This document shows positions 19,612-30,138 of a stretch of 64,000 nucleotides of DNA, in pieces. The notes under the pieces are model-generated. The model worked only from the letters and a program-made list of their open reading frames with translations. It had not been told where the DNA came from and did not search any database. The position numbers and the translations under genes are program-made. The stretch is taken from contig CBDBVC010000001.1 in NCBI GenBank assembly GCA_965212525.1, forward strand, positions 1 through 64,000, read 5' to 3'. The DNA is from SZUA-38 sp965212525 (GTDB lineage: Bacteria > Pseudomonadota > Gammaproteobacteria > Xanthomonadales > SZUA-38). Positions within the stretch are counted from its first letter, which is position 1; each line of letters begins with the position of its first letter.

Positions 19612-20385
19612 ATGCGACTGATCACACACACCTGTTCCAACACGGAAATCGTCTGCGCACTGGGCTGTGAACAACTGCTGGTGGGTGTCGATGATCACTC
19701 CGATTATCCGGCGGACGTGGTCAGTCGAATACCGAAAATCGGACCTGATCTTGATTTTGACATCGAACGCGTGCTGGCGCTGGAACCGGACCTGGTCATT
19801 ACCTCGCTGACCGTTCCCGGGCATGAACGCAATATCGAACAGCTCGAGAAACACCAGGTGCCACATCATGTGATGCAACCGTTCACCCTGACCGATGTGG
19901 CCGACAATTTCAGAACCATTGCAGCACTGCTCGATGTCCCGGCACAGGGAGAAAAACTGGCATCAGATTTCAATGCCGCCATGACACCCAGCAGCCCATC
20001 ACAGGATAACTATCGCGAACCTGCCGTACTGATTGAATGGTGGCCCAAACCCGTGATCGTCCCGGGTCGCAAATCCTGGGTCACACCGATGCTTTCGCTG
20101 GCCGGGGGCCGCAACCCGCTGGCCGATGAGGAAATCGAAAGCAGACCGCTCACGGAAGAGGAACTCACGGCCATCAATCCTGACGCCATCATCATTTCCT
20201 GGTGCGGTGTGCCATTCGAGAAATACCGTCATGAGGTGGTGTACCGAAGACCGTACCTGCAGGACTGCCCTGCCCTCACCAATCAACGGGTCTACTCAGT
20301 CAGTGAAGCCTTCCTGGGACGTCCCGGTCCAAGGCTGGTCGAAGGACTCGAGAAATTAAGGGCAATCGTTGCAGACTGCGAGTAA
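19612..20385 (+). CDS. Cobalamin-binding (BtuF-like) protein without signal peptide
   Basis: A 257-residue protein of the periplasmic-binding fold used by BtuF and iron-siderophore receptors. It begins MRLITHTCSNTEIVCALGC with no signal peptide. The family pattern is visible: VGVDDHSDYPADV, PKIGPDLDFDIERVLALEPDLVIT, and MLSLAGGRNPLADEEIESRPL. Such BtuF-like proteins without transporter genes are common in proteobacteria and their role in B12 or related ligand handling is unclear. No permease or ATPase lies nearby. Confidence 0.82.
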   Translation: MRLITHTCSNTEIVCALGCEQLLVGVDDHSDYPADVVSRIPKIGPDLDFDIERVLALEPDLVITSLTVPGHERNIEQLEKHQVPHHVMQPFTLTDVADNFRTIAALLDVPAQGEKLASDFNAAMTPSSPSQDNYREPAVLIEWWPKPVIVPGRKSWVTPMLSLAGGRNPLADEEIESRPLTEEELTAINPDAIIISWCGVPFEKYRHEVVYRRPYLQDCPALTNQRVYSVSEAFLGRPGPRLVEGLEKLRAIVADCE

Positions 20386-20417
20386 TTTCAAGCGGCGTGG
20401 ACTTGCCACGTGAAATT
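20384..20417. repeat. Interrupted palindrome downstream of the BtuF-like gene
   Basis: AATTTCA...CGTGG-acttg-CCACG-TGAAATT forms an inverted repeat with a one-sided five-base bulge immediately after the stop codon. There is no T tract. It could be a transcript-end hairpin or an operator. Confidence 0.45.
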
Positions 20418-20455
20418 TCGTAGATTAGGTCAAAAAGTCGTAGCGGAAAAGCAGA

Positions 20456-21613
20456 ATGCAGATGAACCACTCGAAGAAACAATCATGCAGGCAGCATCTT
20501 TCGCGTCACTGCAATGATTCACATCACGAAGCTCGGCCCGATCAATCTCACCCCGTCGTGGCCCAAATCATCCTGTTGTCTGTCTTTCTTTTCAGCCTCT
20601 CGTCGACCCATGCCAGCGCGGCAGTCGACCGATTGCAGATCGAGGTCGAGGCTGCCAGTCTGGTCAACCTTTCATACCTGATGACGCCTGAAGAGTTCCT
20701 GACCATACTTGATCAGCGAAAGGCGATGACTGACCACAGCCCCGCCCAGTTCGAAGCGACACTGGCTGAGTGGATTCGCCAGTTGCGTAAAGAGCCAGAG
20801 GAGCCAGGTGTTCTCACAATCCTCGAATCATTGATCAGTTACAGGCCTCTAGTCTTGGTACCGGATCACGAGCATCGTACACTGGTGCCGAAATACAACA
20901 TCACGCGCGAAATCGAGGCCACGCTCAATCACTGGCATTACTATCGTTCCCATCAGATAGCCAGGGATAGTCTGATACGTGGTGAAACCATGTCTGTTGC
21001 CAGACAGTTACGACAATCGAGCCATAAACAGGAGCTCGCCGGCATTGCCAGTGCTCTCACGCAATCTCTCGATCGAAACCCATCGAACGAGCTAATGCTG
21101 TTGATCATGCAACACCCGTCAGGCGATCAGTCGGGGGTCGGTCTCGCCACTCGTGTGGTCGCTGATCTCTCTAACCTTGAACTCAAGCGGCAACTGGCAG
21201 TTCACGTACTTGATCATGGAAGTTCGCTTGACCGCTCTGTCGTGTTGAGACAACTGGATAGCTGGTTCGGCGACACTGAAGCCAGTGATATACGCACAGC
21301 ACTGATGAAATCGAGACGTTTACCCGCTTCACTTGTCAGTCAGGCTCTGATCGCACAAATGACAGCCACCCCCGGAGATGTCGAGCTGATCATACAGGCC
21401 ATTGACTGGCTGGATCATCCTGAAATCGGCGCTTCCGCTGCATTTGCCCTGGACAAGGCCGATTCTGACCTCAGCAGACAGCTGCTGTTAACCCACTACC
21501 CGGAGGCTACTCACAAGACACGCCAACGCACTCGGCTGTTGATGAACAGGCGACAGGACAGCCTGGCACTCATGGAAATCAAGCAGATGGACGACGGAGA
21601 GAACAGACAATGA
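20456..21613 (+). CDS. Exported alpha-helical protein, unknown function, coupled to M14 peptidase
   Basis: A 385-residue protein I do not recognise. A hydrophobic segment (AQIILLSVFLFSLSSTHASA, ~residues 36-55) after a charged N-terminus looks like a long signal peptide. The rest is rich in helix-forming repeats of about 30 residues that resemble HEAT-type hairpins (for example VVLRQLDSWFGDTEASDIRT and EIGASAAFALDKADSDLSRQ). The stop overlaps the M14 carboxypeptidase start (ATGA), so the two are co-translated. A chaperone, inhibitor or partner role for the peptidase is possible but unproven. Confidence 0.72.
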   Translation: MQMNHSKKQSCRQHLSRHCNDSHHEARPDQSHPVVAQIILLSVFLFSLSSTHASAAVDRLQIEVEAASLVNLSYLMTPEEFLTILDQRKAMTDHSPAQFEATLAEWIRQLRKEPEEPGVLTILESLISYRPLVLVPDHEHRTLVPKYNITREIEATLNHWHYYRSHQIARDSLIRGETMSVARQLRQSSHKQELAGIASALTQSLDRNPSNELMLLIMQHPSGDQSGVGLATRVVADLSNLELKRQLAVHVLDHGSSLDRSVVLRQLDSWFGDTEASDIRTALMKSRRLPASLVSQALIAQMTATPGDVELIIQAIDWLDHPEIGASAAFALDKADSDLSRQLLLTHYPEATHKTRQRTRLLMNRRQDSLALMEIKQMDDGENRQ

Positions 21614-24177
21614 ACCAAAAACTGCACTCACCGCGCTCATACGGGTTATGCCTGTCGGTACTCACCCTTGTGCTGACCAGCCTCATAGGGACGACTGTGC
21701 ATGCACAACGTCTGGCCACCTGGACCAGCGGCCCCGGTGAACTCGGCCTCGGCTTTCCTGTGCCAATTCCAGTGGACACACCCGATGCCTTTGACGGTTT
21801 CCGAACTTATGATGGACTGCATTTCAAGCATCAGGATCTGATGACACAGTCCGACAACCTCACCGGGATGATTGTCGGTCAGACCCGAGACAATCGTGAC
21901 ATCTGGGCCTACGTTTTCTCGGATCCGGATGATATCGACGCCACACATGGCAGTGAATATGCCATCATGATGGTGGGAAGCACCCACGCACGCGAATGGC
22001 AGTCACCGGAAGTGACCACGGGTATCATGGAATACCTGATCGAGCACGAAAATGACGGCTTCTGGATCGAGTATATGCGTGAGAATGGCAAATTCGTCAT
22101 TCTGCCAGTACTGAACATCGATGGCTTTCTGCAAACACAGCGCTATCCGACAACCTCGTACCTTGACAGCGGTCAGGCGAATGACTCGCCAAGAGACGGG
22201 CGCCTGCGTCGAAAGAACATGCTCAATGTTGATGAAATCATGGACACCACCGGTGATCATCTGCTGGGTGTGGACCTTAATCGCAACAACCTGCCTCATT
22301 TCGGATCGGGAGTCTTCAACACCGCTGACATGACCAGCCTGCTGTACCGCGGCGTTGCAGCGGCATCCGAGCCAGAGATTCAGGCGATGCAGGCGGCTAC
22401 CGGACTAGGTCCGGTCGATCGCCTGCGTTTCTTCGCCGATGTGCATTCTTTCGGGGCCAACGTCTACGTACCCGCCAACAACAACATCAGGCGGACGAAT
22501 ATCACCAGGTCATTGCATACGGATTTCATGGAATTCAACGGCAGTCAGCCAGGCAACAGAACCTACCCGGAAGCCATGCCACTTGGCCCCATCGGGGCAA
22601 TCGATGAGTATTTTGCCAATGTTGTGAACATTCCCGCCATTACGCTGGAAGTAGAACCCAGTCTGTTTGGTAGCCTGGATTATGCGGGCCTTGGCAGTAA
22701 CTTCAATGACGGCTTCTTACTGCCCGAGTCCGAGATCAGTCGCGTCAGAGAGAACATGGCGAAATCGTTTGCCATGCTGCATTACAACATGGCCGGTGCA
22801 CCGGCGATAAGCACGCTCAGGTGGTATGACAAGGAGACCAGTGCCATAGTGTTCAATGCCGAGTGGGATGTGACTGGCGAACTGGAAAAGATCCTGCACG
22901 TCAATCAGTTGCAACCGTTGCAACTCGATCGCGAGTATGTCGAATACATCAGTTTCAACAAGCCAATGCGCTGGCGCAGTGGTGGCCAGGCCCAGGGCTT
23001 TCCAGGCCTGGATTTCAACGAGCCTCTCGAGGTGTTCACCCGCGCCGACGCCGGCAATGTACTGCGAACAGTCAGCAGCAGTGAATGGCTGGATCAGTCC
23101 GGCTTTTCAATCACAGGATTTCAACGATATCGAGATGACAGTCATCGTCGTGATGTCACTTTCCTGAGTTCGGACAATGCTGACATCATCGATCAGGCGA
23201 CCGATGTGACCATGCAGATCAAGGTTCGCGACATGGTTGGCACGATCAACGATGCCAATCCTGCCACCATCGTCGACTGGGCTGATGGGCACTGGACGGG
23301 TCTGGAGGATGACAACGGCGAGCAGCGGGATGTTGGAGGTTCAGACAGAACCATTCAGTTTCAGATGACCAGCGAAACCCTTGCCGACCCGTTTCTGATC
23401 GGCCCGGGACAGACCGCTGCCTGGTTTGATCCGGACAACGCCGGCGAGGGGTTCATCATCGAGATTCTCGATGACGGTCGTGCACTGGTGTACTGGTTCA
23501 CCTACGATGAGAATGGCAACCAGCGCTGGTTCATCGGTATAGGCGAAGTGCGCCCGAACGAGCTCTACTTCCCCGAACTGCTGGTCACCTCGGGCGGCAT
23601 CTTCGGTGACGATTTCGATCCGGCCAGCGTGGTGCGTACACGTGCCGGCAGTGCACACTTCATATTTTCCGACTGCAACACGGCGCAGATGCGCCACGAC
23701 ATCACCGGCGTCAACCTGAGGCAATCGGTCATTCGTCTCACCAATGTCACCAACCTGGGCTGCGAAGACAACCTCTCGGTCGAATCCGGCATGGAGAAGA
23801 CGCTGACGGTACCGGTCACCGGCTCCTGGTTCGATGTCACCCATGACGGTGAAGGCTTTGTCATCGAACAGTTATCCAATGAACGCGTCCTGGTGTACTG
23901 GTTCACCTATGATGACGAAGGTAATCAGGCCTGGGTATTCGGTGACGGCACGGCCAGCAATGATCGTGTCACCATCAATGATGCCCTGTTGTTCACCGGC
24001 GGTCGATTCGGCGCTGACTTCAATCCCAATGATGTCACCTCAACGCCCTGGGGCACGATGGAGTTCGATTTCGAATGCGACAGCGGCAGCATGAGTTACG
24101 ACTCAGTATTGCCCGAATTCGGTTCTGGCAGCCAGAACCTGACCCGACTGTCCAGCGTCGCCGGTATCGAGTGCTGA
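21610..24177 (+). CDS. Secreted M14 zinc carboxypeptidase with two C-terminal WFTY modules
   Basis: An 855-residue exported metallopeptidase. After a signal peptide ending near VHAQ, residues ~65-400 form an M14 domain. Zinc ligands are His126 and Glu129 in STHAREWQSPE and His279 in ADVHSFG; the catalytic Glu347 lies in ITLEVEP; VDLNRN supplies the conserved Asn-Arg region. It should remove C-terminal residues from extracellular peptides. A middle beta region (~400-590) precedes two WFTY modules (~598-718 and ~734-855), the last ending L-T-R-L-S-S-V-A-G-I-E-C at the C-terminus. It is co-translated with the helical protein before it. Confidence 0.9.
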   Translation: MNQKLHSPRSYGLCLSVLTLVLTSLIGTTVHAQRLATWTSGPGELGLGFPVPIPVDTPDAFDGFRTYDGLHFKHQDLMTQSDNLTGMIVGQTRDNRDIWAYVFSDPDDIDATHGSEYAIMMVGSTHAREWQSPEVTTGIMEYLIEHENDGFWIEYMRENGKFVILPVLNIDGFLQTQRYPTTSYLDSGQANDSPRDGRLRRKNMLNVDEIMDTTGDHLLGVDLNRNNLPHFGSGVFNTADMTSLLYRGVAAASEPEIQAMQAATGLGPVDRLRFFADVHSFGANVYVPANNNIRRTNITRSLHTDFMEFNGSQPGNRTYPEAMPLGPIGAIDEYFANVVNIPAITLEVEPSLFGSLDYAGLGSNFNDGFLLPESEISRVRENMAKSFAMLHYNMAGAPAISTLRWYDKETSAIVFNAEWDVTGELEKILHVNQLQPLQLDREYVEYISFNKPMRWRSGGQAQGFPGLDFNEPLEVFTRADAGNVLRTVSSSEWLDQSGFSITGFQRYRDDSHRRDVTFLSSDNADIIDQATDVTMQIKVRDMVGTINDANPATIVDWADGHWTGLEDDNGEQRDVGGSDRTIQFQMTSETLADPFLIGPGQTAAWFDPDNAGEGFIIEILDDGRALVYWFTYDENGNQRWFIGIGEVRPNELYFPELLVTSGGIFGDDFDPASVVRTRAGSAHFIFSDCNTAQMRHDITGVNLRQSVIRLTNVTNLGCEDNLSVESGMEKTLTVPVTGSWFDVTHDGEGFVIEQLSNERVLVYWFTYDDEGNQAWVFGDGTASNDRVTINDALLFTGGRFGADFNPNDVTSTPWGTMEFDFECDSGSMSYDSVLPEFGSGSQNLTRLSSVAGIEC
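23401..23763 (+). other. WFTY module copy 2 (M14 peptidase, first)
   Basis: It encodes AAWFDPDNAGEGFIIEILDD, then VYWFTYDENGNQRWFIGIG, then G-G-I-F-G-D-D-F and I-R-L-T-N-V-T-N-L-G-C. It aligns end to end with copy 3 in the same gene. Confidence 0.85.
23809..24174 (+). other. WFTY module copy 3 (M14 peptidase, C-terminal)
   Basis: It encodes GSWFDVTHDGEGFVIEQLSN, then VYWFTYDDEGNQAWVFGDG, TGGRFGADFNPNDV, WGTMEFDFECD and a final LTRLSSVAGIEC. Confidence 0.88.
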
Positions 24178-24198
24178 TTGCCCTGTTCTGATACTCGC

Positions 24199-24226
24199 CA
24201 GGATGGGCAGTGCCCTGCCCGTCCTG
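24199..24226 (+). terminator. Strong hairpin downstream of the M14 gene
   Basis: CAGGATGGGCAG-tgcc-CTGCCCGTCCTG forms a 12-pair stem (one G-U) 22 bases after the stop. The following sequence has only a short CTTT, so intrinsic termination may be weak. Confidence 0.42.
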
Positions 24227-24393
24227 ACGCTCCGCCTTTCCCCGATAGTCGCTGGCGGAATCACGCATGAAAATGCGTTTCTTGCCTGTAGTGAATCATC
24301 ATCCATGGCGCCGCCGGCACGCCAGTGTTCGGTGTTAGCATGAGATTGCATTGATCTAAGCATGGCAAACACAATATTCGGGGAAGCCTCACC

Positions 24394-26859
24394 ATGAACC
24401 ATCAGCGTTTCGTGTTCAGCACACTGCTGCTGTCACTGTCAGCAAGTCAGCTGGCAACAGCCGGTAATGTCGATCTGAACCAGGTCTGCCTCAACCTGAC
24501 TGCACCGGCCAACTACAGCCTGCCTGCCGAAGCACAGAATCTGCCGAACCCGGTAATGTTCGTCACCCAGATGCCATTGAGCCCGGACATGCGCAGCCGC
24601 ATGTCGGCCTTTGGCCATCATGAAGGCGGCCCTTCTCATGCCGGTCGCGGTGGTGATCTGTACATTGTTCACCCGTCATCGGCCCAGGCACCGGGCGGCT
24701 GCCTGCGCAACCTGACGCGTGAGGCCGGTTTTGGCGAGCCGGACAACACCAACACGGCCGACCCGCTGTCCGACGTTCAGGGCAACCTGTCCATCGCAGT
24801 GCGCGAACCCTACATGAATGACGATGGCAATCGCGCCCTGTTTTCCATGGTCATCGGTGCGCCACTCGATGGATCAGGTGCCCAGTTGGGTCGCGATTTC
24901 TACTGGCAGATATACGAGATCAGCAATCTGGGCCTGACCGATGAAGCCGTGATCAGCAAACTGCCTCATCAGCCAATCGACTACAACCACGTCTCGCCGA
25001 TGTACCATCCCGACCAGCCCGATGTGGTGCTGATGACCTCGGATCTGCCCATGGGTGGGCCAGAGAACCGGCACCTGTATCCACCGCGTGATGAATACGA
25101 ATTCGTCCCCACCGTGATGGGCATCTGGGAACTGGACATGCGCGATGGCGTCGATGCCGACAAGCGACTCACCCTGGTCACACACAATCCGTCGGGTGCC
25201 TTCACGCCGTTTACCGATTCCTACGGTCGCCTGCTGTTTTCCAGCTGGGATCACCTGCAGCGCGATATCTACCAGTATGGCCTCAACGGTCGCTATTCCT
25301 GGAACCTGTCGGATGAATCGGCCAATGCCGTTCTGACCGACAATCGCGAATATTTCCCGCAATACGTCTCCTCCAGTTATGACCCACTGGCCACTACACC
25401 GCACCCGGTCTACGGCCAGCTGAACAAGCATTCGATCAAGCTGTTTTTCCTGTGGGAACTGAACCGGCTCACGCACGGCAGCCAGACCATTCCCTACAGC
25501 GGCATGGAAATCATCAATCACCTGGGCAGGCACCAGATGAATTACTATTTCAATCGACGCTTCGATCTGCCGGGAAATGGCCTCAGCGAATTCACCCACC
25601 CGTCTGGCCGTGATGCCTCACTGGCCGATGGCGTGCTGTACCCGATCGAGGACCCGACTCAGCCCGGTCGCTTCTACTTCACGGATGGTCAGCACTTCAC
25701 CAAGAATGGTTCTGGTCGAATCCTGTATTTTGATGTGCCGCCGGGACGCAGCCCGGATGAAATCGACCTGGTTCCCGTCACCAGTCGTGAGGATGTGCCC
25801 GGTGGCCGCTATCGCGACCCGCTGCCGCTGTCGGATGGTCAGCTCTTTGCCCTGCATACACCGCAGGTTGACCCAACCACCGATCTGGGCATGGTGCTTG
25901 GCGATGACACCCAGCTGACCGACCCCAACTACCGATTTACCCTGAGAAGGCTTTCCAATATCGATACCTCCGATCCGCTGCTCGAAGCCGGCAATTCACT
26001 GCTGCCCGAGATGAACCGGCGCCTGCATGTCTGGGGCGTCAAGCAGGGTCGAATGGCCATCTTCGATGGGGCCATGTCGGTTCTGGATCCGGTGGAAGTG
26101 ATCAGCCGCACCCCAACCGGGTTTCGCGAGCAGGGCATCCCGGCCATCGAACAGGGGGTGTTTGCCCAGGAAAACGTCGATATCGAACAGTTCATGACCT
26201 GGATGAAACAGCGCGATCTGGCCCTGATCGTCTCACGAAATGTCACCTCACGCGACGACGGCGATCACCAGCAGCCCTACAATTTGTTCGTGCAGGATGC
26301 ACTGGACGGCAACGGTGACCCGATCACCTCCTCCGACACCGGGGTGGGTCAGCTCTACCCGGTGCAGTACCTGCAGCTGTTGCAGGGTGACATGATCAGA
26401 ATCAATACCTATGTCGGCTTCCCGGATGGCCAGGCGCCGGACACCCCGCCGACGGACTGGTCTCCCGGCCGCAAGATCCTGCCCAACCCGATGCACAGCA
26501 CCACCGATGTCAATCCGGCCTTTGAGCCCAGCGACCAGACCACGGTCACGCTTGATCAGCAATTCAGGGATTCGGTGATGAAGGTGGCCGAGGACGGTTC
26601 GGTGGCCGGCTTTGTGCCCGCATCACGCGCCATGACCTGGCGACTGACCGATGCCGACGGCACTGGAATTGTGTCCGAACGCTACTGGCTGACATTCCAG
26701 CCGGGTGAAATACGAGTCTGCGCATCCTGTCATGGTCTGGACACCACCGATCACCAGGGGCTTACCGAGCCGGAAAACCCGCCCCTGGCACTGGCGGAGC
26801 TGTTGCAGTATTTCAATTCCGAATTGAGCCAGCAGCTGTTCGCGGACGGATTCGAATAG
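24394..26859 (+). CDS. Secreted HzsA-related propeller protein with one haem c motif
   Basis: An 821-residue exported protein with a signal peptide (FSTLLLSLSASQLATAG). The body reads like the beta-propeller protein family related to the middle part of hydrazine synthase alpha (HzsA), with PMYHPDQPDVVLMTSDLP, SYGRLLFSSWDHLQRDIYQ and DGQLFALHTP repeats. Near the end, CASCH at residues 776-780 is a single c-type haem motif. The protein ends LFADGFE. No other anammox gene is present, so hydrazine synthesis is not implied; an extracellular redox enzyme is likely. The start has no strong competitor. Confidence 0.75.
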   Translation: MNHQRFVFSTLLLSLSASQLATAGNVDLNQVCLNLTAPANYSLPAEAQNLPNPVMFVTQMPLSPDMRSRMSAFGHHEGGPSHAGRGGDLYIVHPSSAQAPGGCLRNLTREAGFGEPDNTNTADPLSDVQGNLSIAVREPYMNDDGNRALFSMVIGAPLDGSGAQLGRDFYWQIYEISNLGLTDEAVISKLPHQPIDYNHVSPMYHPDQPDVVLMTSDLPMGGPENRHLYPPRDEYEFVPTVMGIWELDMRDGVDADKRLTLVTHNPSGAFTPFTDSYGRLLFSSWDHLQRDIYQYGLNGRYSWNLSDESANAVLTDNREYFPQYVSSSYDPLATTPHPVYGQLNKHSIKLFFLWELNRLTHGSQTIPYSGMEIINHLGRHQMNYYFNRRFDLPGNGLSEFTHPSGRDASLADGVLYPIEDPTQPGRFYFTDGQHFTKNGSGRILYFDVPPGRSPDEIDLVPVTSREDVPGGRYRDPLPLSDGQLFALHTPQVDPTTDLGMVLGDDTQLTDPNYRFTLRRLSNIDTSDPLLEAGNSLLPEMNRRLHVWGVKQGRMAIFDGAMSVLDPVEVISRTPTGFREQGIPAIEQGVFAQENVDIEQFMTWMKQRDLALIVSRNVTSRDDGDHQQPYNLFVQDALDGNGDPITSSDTGVGQLYPVQYLQLLQGDMIRINTYVGFPDGQAPDTPPTDWSPGRKILPNPMHSTTDVNPAFEPSDQTTVTLDQQFRDSVMKVAEDGSVAGFVPASRAMTWRLTDADGTGIVSERYWLTFQPGEIRVCASCHGLDTTDHQGLTEPENPPLALAELLQYFNSELSQQLFADGFE

Positions 26860-26885
26860 GCAGACTCAAGATTTCAACGACACCG

Positions 26886-26909
26886 AGGGGCCGATGATGG
26901 CCCCTTTTT
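26886..26909 (+). terminator. Rho-independent terminator after the HzsA-related gene
   Basis: AGGGGCC-gatgat-GGCCCCT followed by TTTTG lies 27 bases after the stop; a 7-pair GC-rich stem plus T run. Confidence 0.82.
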
Positions 26910-27051
26910 GTTGACAATGACAACACTGCCTGCGTCGCAGAATGGCCCTGAATCAGCGCAGATTTGCGTCATCTGAAACGCAATACGCACCGCCCCTGTC
27001 TTGAATCTCCAAACGCCACATTCGGCGTGGAAATCGAGACAGGAGCACGAC

Positions 27052-30027
27052 ATGGTTGACCACAGAGCACTTTCAAATACCGACCCGACAGACGATCTCA
27101 GCCCCAGCAAGCAACATCACGTATTACAGGGCACTCGGGCACTGGCCCTGCTGATGACAAGCCTGCTGTTACTGCTGGCGCCGGCAGCGCGTGGCGCCAC
27201 TGAATCAGGCTATTTTCTCATCAGCAGTGACGCCGGCCAGGTCGATCAGTTTCCCCTGCTGATGACCGAGGTGGATGCCGAGATCTCGGGCTTCCTGGCC
27301 CGTGTCCAGGTACGCCAGGTCTACCGCAACGACGGTGAGGTGCCTCTTGAGGCAAAATACGTCCTTTCCATCGGCCGATAATGCGGCCGTGCACCAGCTA
27401 AAGATGACCATCGGTGATCGCGTGCTGCTGGCCGACATCATGGAAAAGCAACAGGCCCGTCAGACTTACGAAAAGGCGAAGACCGAAGGCAAGACCACCA
27501 GCCTACTGGAGCAAAACGAGCCCGGACTGCTGAAAATGAATGTGGCCAATATCCTGCCCGGTGACGAGATTGAGGTCGAAATGACCTACACCGAACAGCT
27601 GATGCCACGTGATGGCCGCTATGAATTCGTCTATCCGGCACAGCGTCGCCCCTACGGTACTGGGTACTGGCAGCGAAATGCCCGAACTGATACAGACGGC
27701 CGACGAGTCGGGTTTTGACATCAGCATCCAGCTCAACCCTGGATTGCCGTTGCAGCAGATCGAGAGCATCAACCACGACATCGTGATCGAATCTGTCTCG
27801 GCCAATGGCAAACTGATTCTGCTTGAAGAATCCGAAGCACTCAAGGAGGGCACAACACCGGCACAGGATTTCAGACTCAGTTACAGCCTGCTCGATAACG
27901 ACATCAGCAGTGGCCTGCTCAGCTATCGCGAGGGCAATGAGCTGTGGTTCATGCTGATGGCCGAACCGCCACGACAGTATGGCGAGAAGGCCATTCTGCC
28001 TCGCGAGTACATCCTCATTGTCGATGTGTCAGGCTCGATGAATGGCCTGCCCATGGACACGGCAAAGCACATGAGCGAGCAACTGCTCTACGAACTGACC
28101 CCACAGGATCGCTTCAACATGATCCTGTTTGCCGGCGATTCAGATCAGCTGTCCAGACTATCGCTGGAGCCAACACCCGACCGCATCAAAAAGGCGCTGA
28201 AATTCCTCAAGAGTCGCAATGCAGGAGGCAATACCGATCTGCTGACGGCACTGAAACGTGCCAAGAGCCTGCCGGCCACACCCGGTTTTGCCAGAACGCT
28301 GCTGGTGGTTTCTGATGGCGCGATCGGCGTGCCTGTCGAAACCCAGCAGTACATACGTGCCAATCTTGGCAACAGCAACATGTTTGCCTTTGCCGTGGGT
28401 CAATATGCCGACAATGCCAGCCATGCGCGAGATTTCCCGCGCGGGCCAGGGTGAAATGTTTGCTGTGCTGAACAAGGATGCCGTTGATTCACACACCTCG
28501 GATTTTCTTGACTACATACGTGCGCCACTGCTCACCGATATCCAGGTCGAGTTCAGTCATGTCCTGATGCAGACGGCCGATCTGCAGCCAGTAGCAATTC
28601 CGGACCTGTTTTCCAGACGCCCGGTATTTCTGACCGGTCAATTGACCCTGCCAGAATCAATCGGCAACGATGACCCTGTGATCAGCCTGAGAGGCACACG
28701 GTCCGATGGCGAGTACATCAATGACTTTCCCCTTCTTGCTAATACCTCGAAGGCTAATCGCGCCGTGCAAACGGTCTGGGCTCGACAGAAAACCGACGAC
28801 CTGCTGCGTGAGATGTCACTGGATACCGAGAAATTCGATGATTTCCGCCAGCAGATTGTGGATCTGGGGCTGGCACACAGCCTGCTGACCCGGTTCACCT
28901 CATTCGTTGCTGTTGACCATGTCATTCGCGCACCAGACAGCGCATCTGCTGAAGTCGACCTGACCAAACGTACCTCACCGGCGTTGATTCCGGCCTACTC
29001 TTCGGGGTTCAGTCTGGGCAATGGTCCGATCAGCATCTCGACCTCACTGCAGACTGTATCCGTATCAAGTCTTCGCACAAACAGCGAATACAGTGATCCG
29101 CTTGAGGTTGACGGAACTGATCCAGAACCAGAAACAACACTCAGGCGGCACAACATCACTTTCATCCTCGGCGAAGACAGCATGGACAGCGACAATACGT
29201 TTTATACCGATGCCACCGACTGGTTCCTGACACAGCCGGAAGCAGGTGAGGTGATCATTCATCTTCGTTCCCTGGTCGAGATGCGTGACTGGCTCGCCAC
29301 CCGTCGATTCAGTGAGCAGCCCTGGGGCACGATCAATCTGGTAGTACATGCCTCACCGTGGACCAGCATGCGATTGCCCGTGGACGATACAGATGACGCC
29401 GCCGGACTCAACCGTCTTGCCGAATTCCTCGGCACGGATACTGCTGAGCTGGCAGACGACATCGTCGATGATGACACACTGCTGCGCGTCTATGCCTGCG
29501 GTCTGGGACAACAGCGCGAACTGCTGGATCTGTTGTCGCGTTTTCTTGGTGGTCAGGATCGGAAACGGCCGGTGGTTGAATCCCCCAGTGCCTTTGTCGT
29601 CTTCGGCCCGGATCCTGACAGCCTGGAAAACACGGCATGGCTGATGCCGGTCGACTGGCGCTTTGATCCCGCTGGTGTGGCCGGTGAGCAGTACCTTACG
29701 AGTTTTCCAGAATCGACTGCGATCAATCTGGTGCAGGCCATCGAACCTGCAGTCATGGAGGCGATTCCCCACCCGGCCATTCTCGCCACGCGTCTGCCGG
29801 TCATCGAGGCGCAAATGCGGCGACTGAACGCCACGGTGGCCGATTTTCGCTGGCGTTTCAATCACAATCCTGACAGCGGTGAGACCGAACTGATCGGCAG
29901 CTCTATACTGTATGTCACCTCGACATCACCTCTGGGCAGCGGACGTGTGGGCAGATTGATTGAGCTGGATTTCAGCCACGATGCGCTCATCACGCGTGTT
30001 GAACCGGCACCCCTGTTACCCCGCTAG
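27052..30027 (+). CDS. VIT-VWA domain protein, three apparent frameshifts
   Basis: Repaired length is about 991 residues. The ATG at 27052 (AGGAG 9 bases upstream) opens an N-terminal hydrophobic signal or anchor (LALLMTSLLLLLAPAARG). A VIT domain follows (VQVRQVYRNDGEVPLEAKYV, QQARQTYEKAKTEGKTTSLL), then a VWA domain with the MIDAS motif DVSGSMNG near 28023 and an unrecognised ~500-residue C-terminus. Single extra bases at about 27363, 27641 and 28421 each move the frame the same way; removing them restores YVFPSADNAAV, YPASVAPT and ASMREISRAGQGE. It resembles marine proteobacterial sortase-target VIT-VWA proteins, but no LPXTG tail or sortase is seen. Confidence 0.82.
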
Positions 30028-30138
30028 TAACAACCATCGCATGCGGACGGCCAGGGAAGGCGGTCCGCTCCCCTGCACACCCTTAACCCGGACGGATGCT
30101 TGCGGTATGATCGGGTCTACGCCACCACTGCGAGCCCC

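Noticed and set aside
24394..26859. Hydrazine synthase (anammox)
   Set aside because: Only propeller similarity and one haem motif; no companion anammox genes. The redox role is left open.
27052..30027. Sortase substrate
   Set aside because: No LPXTG-type tail and no sortase gene in the window, despite VIT-VWA similarity.
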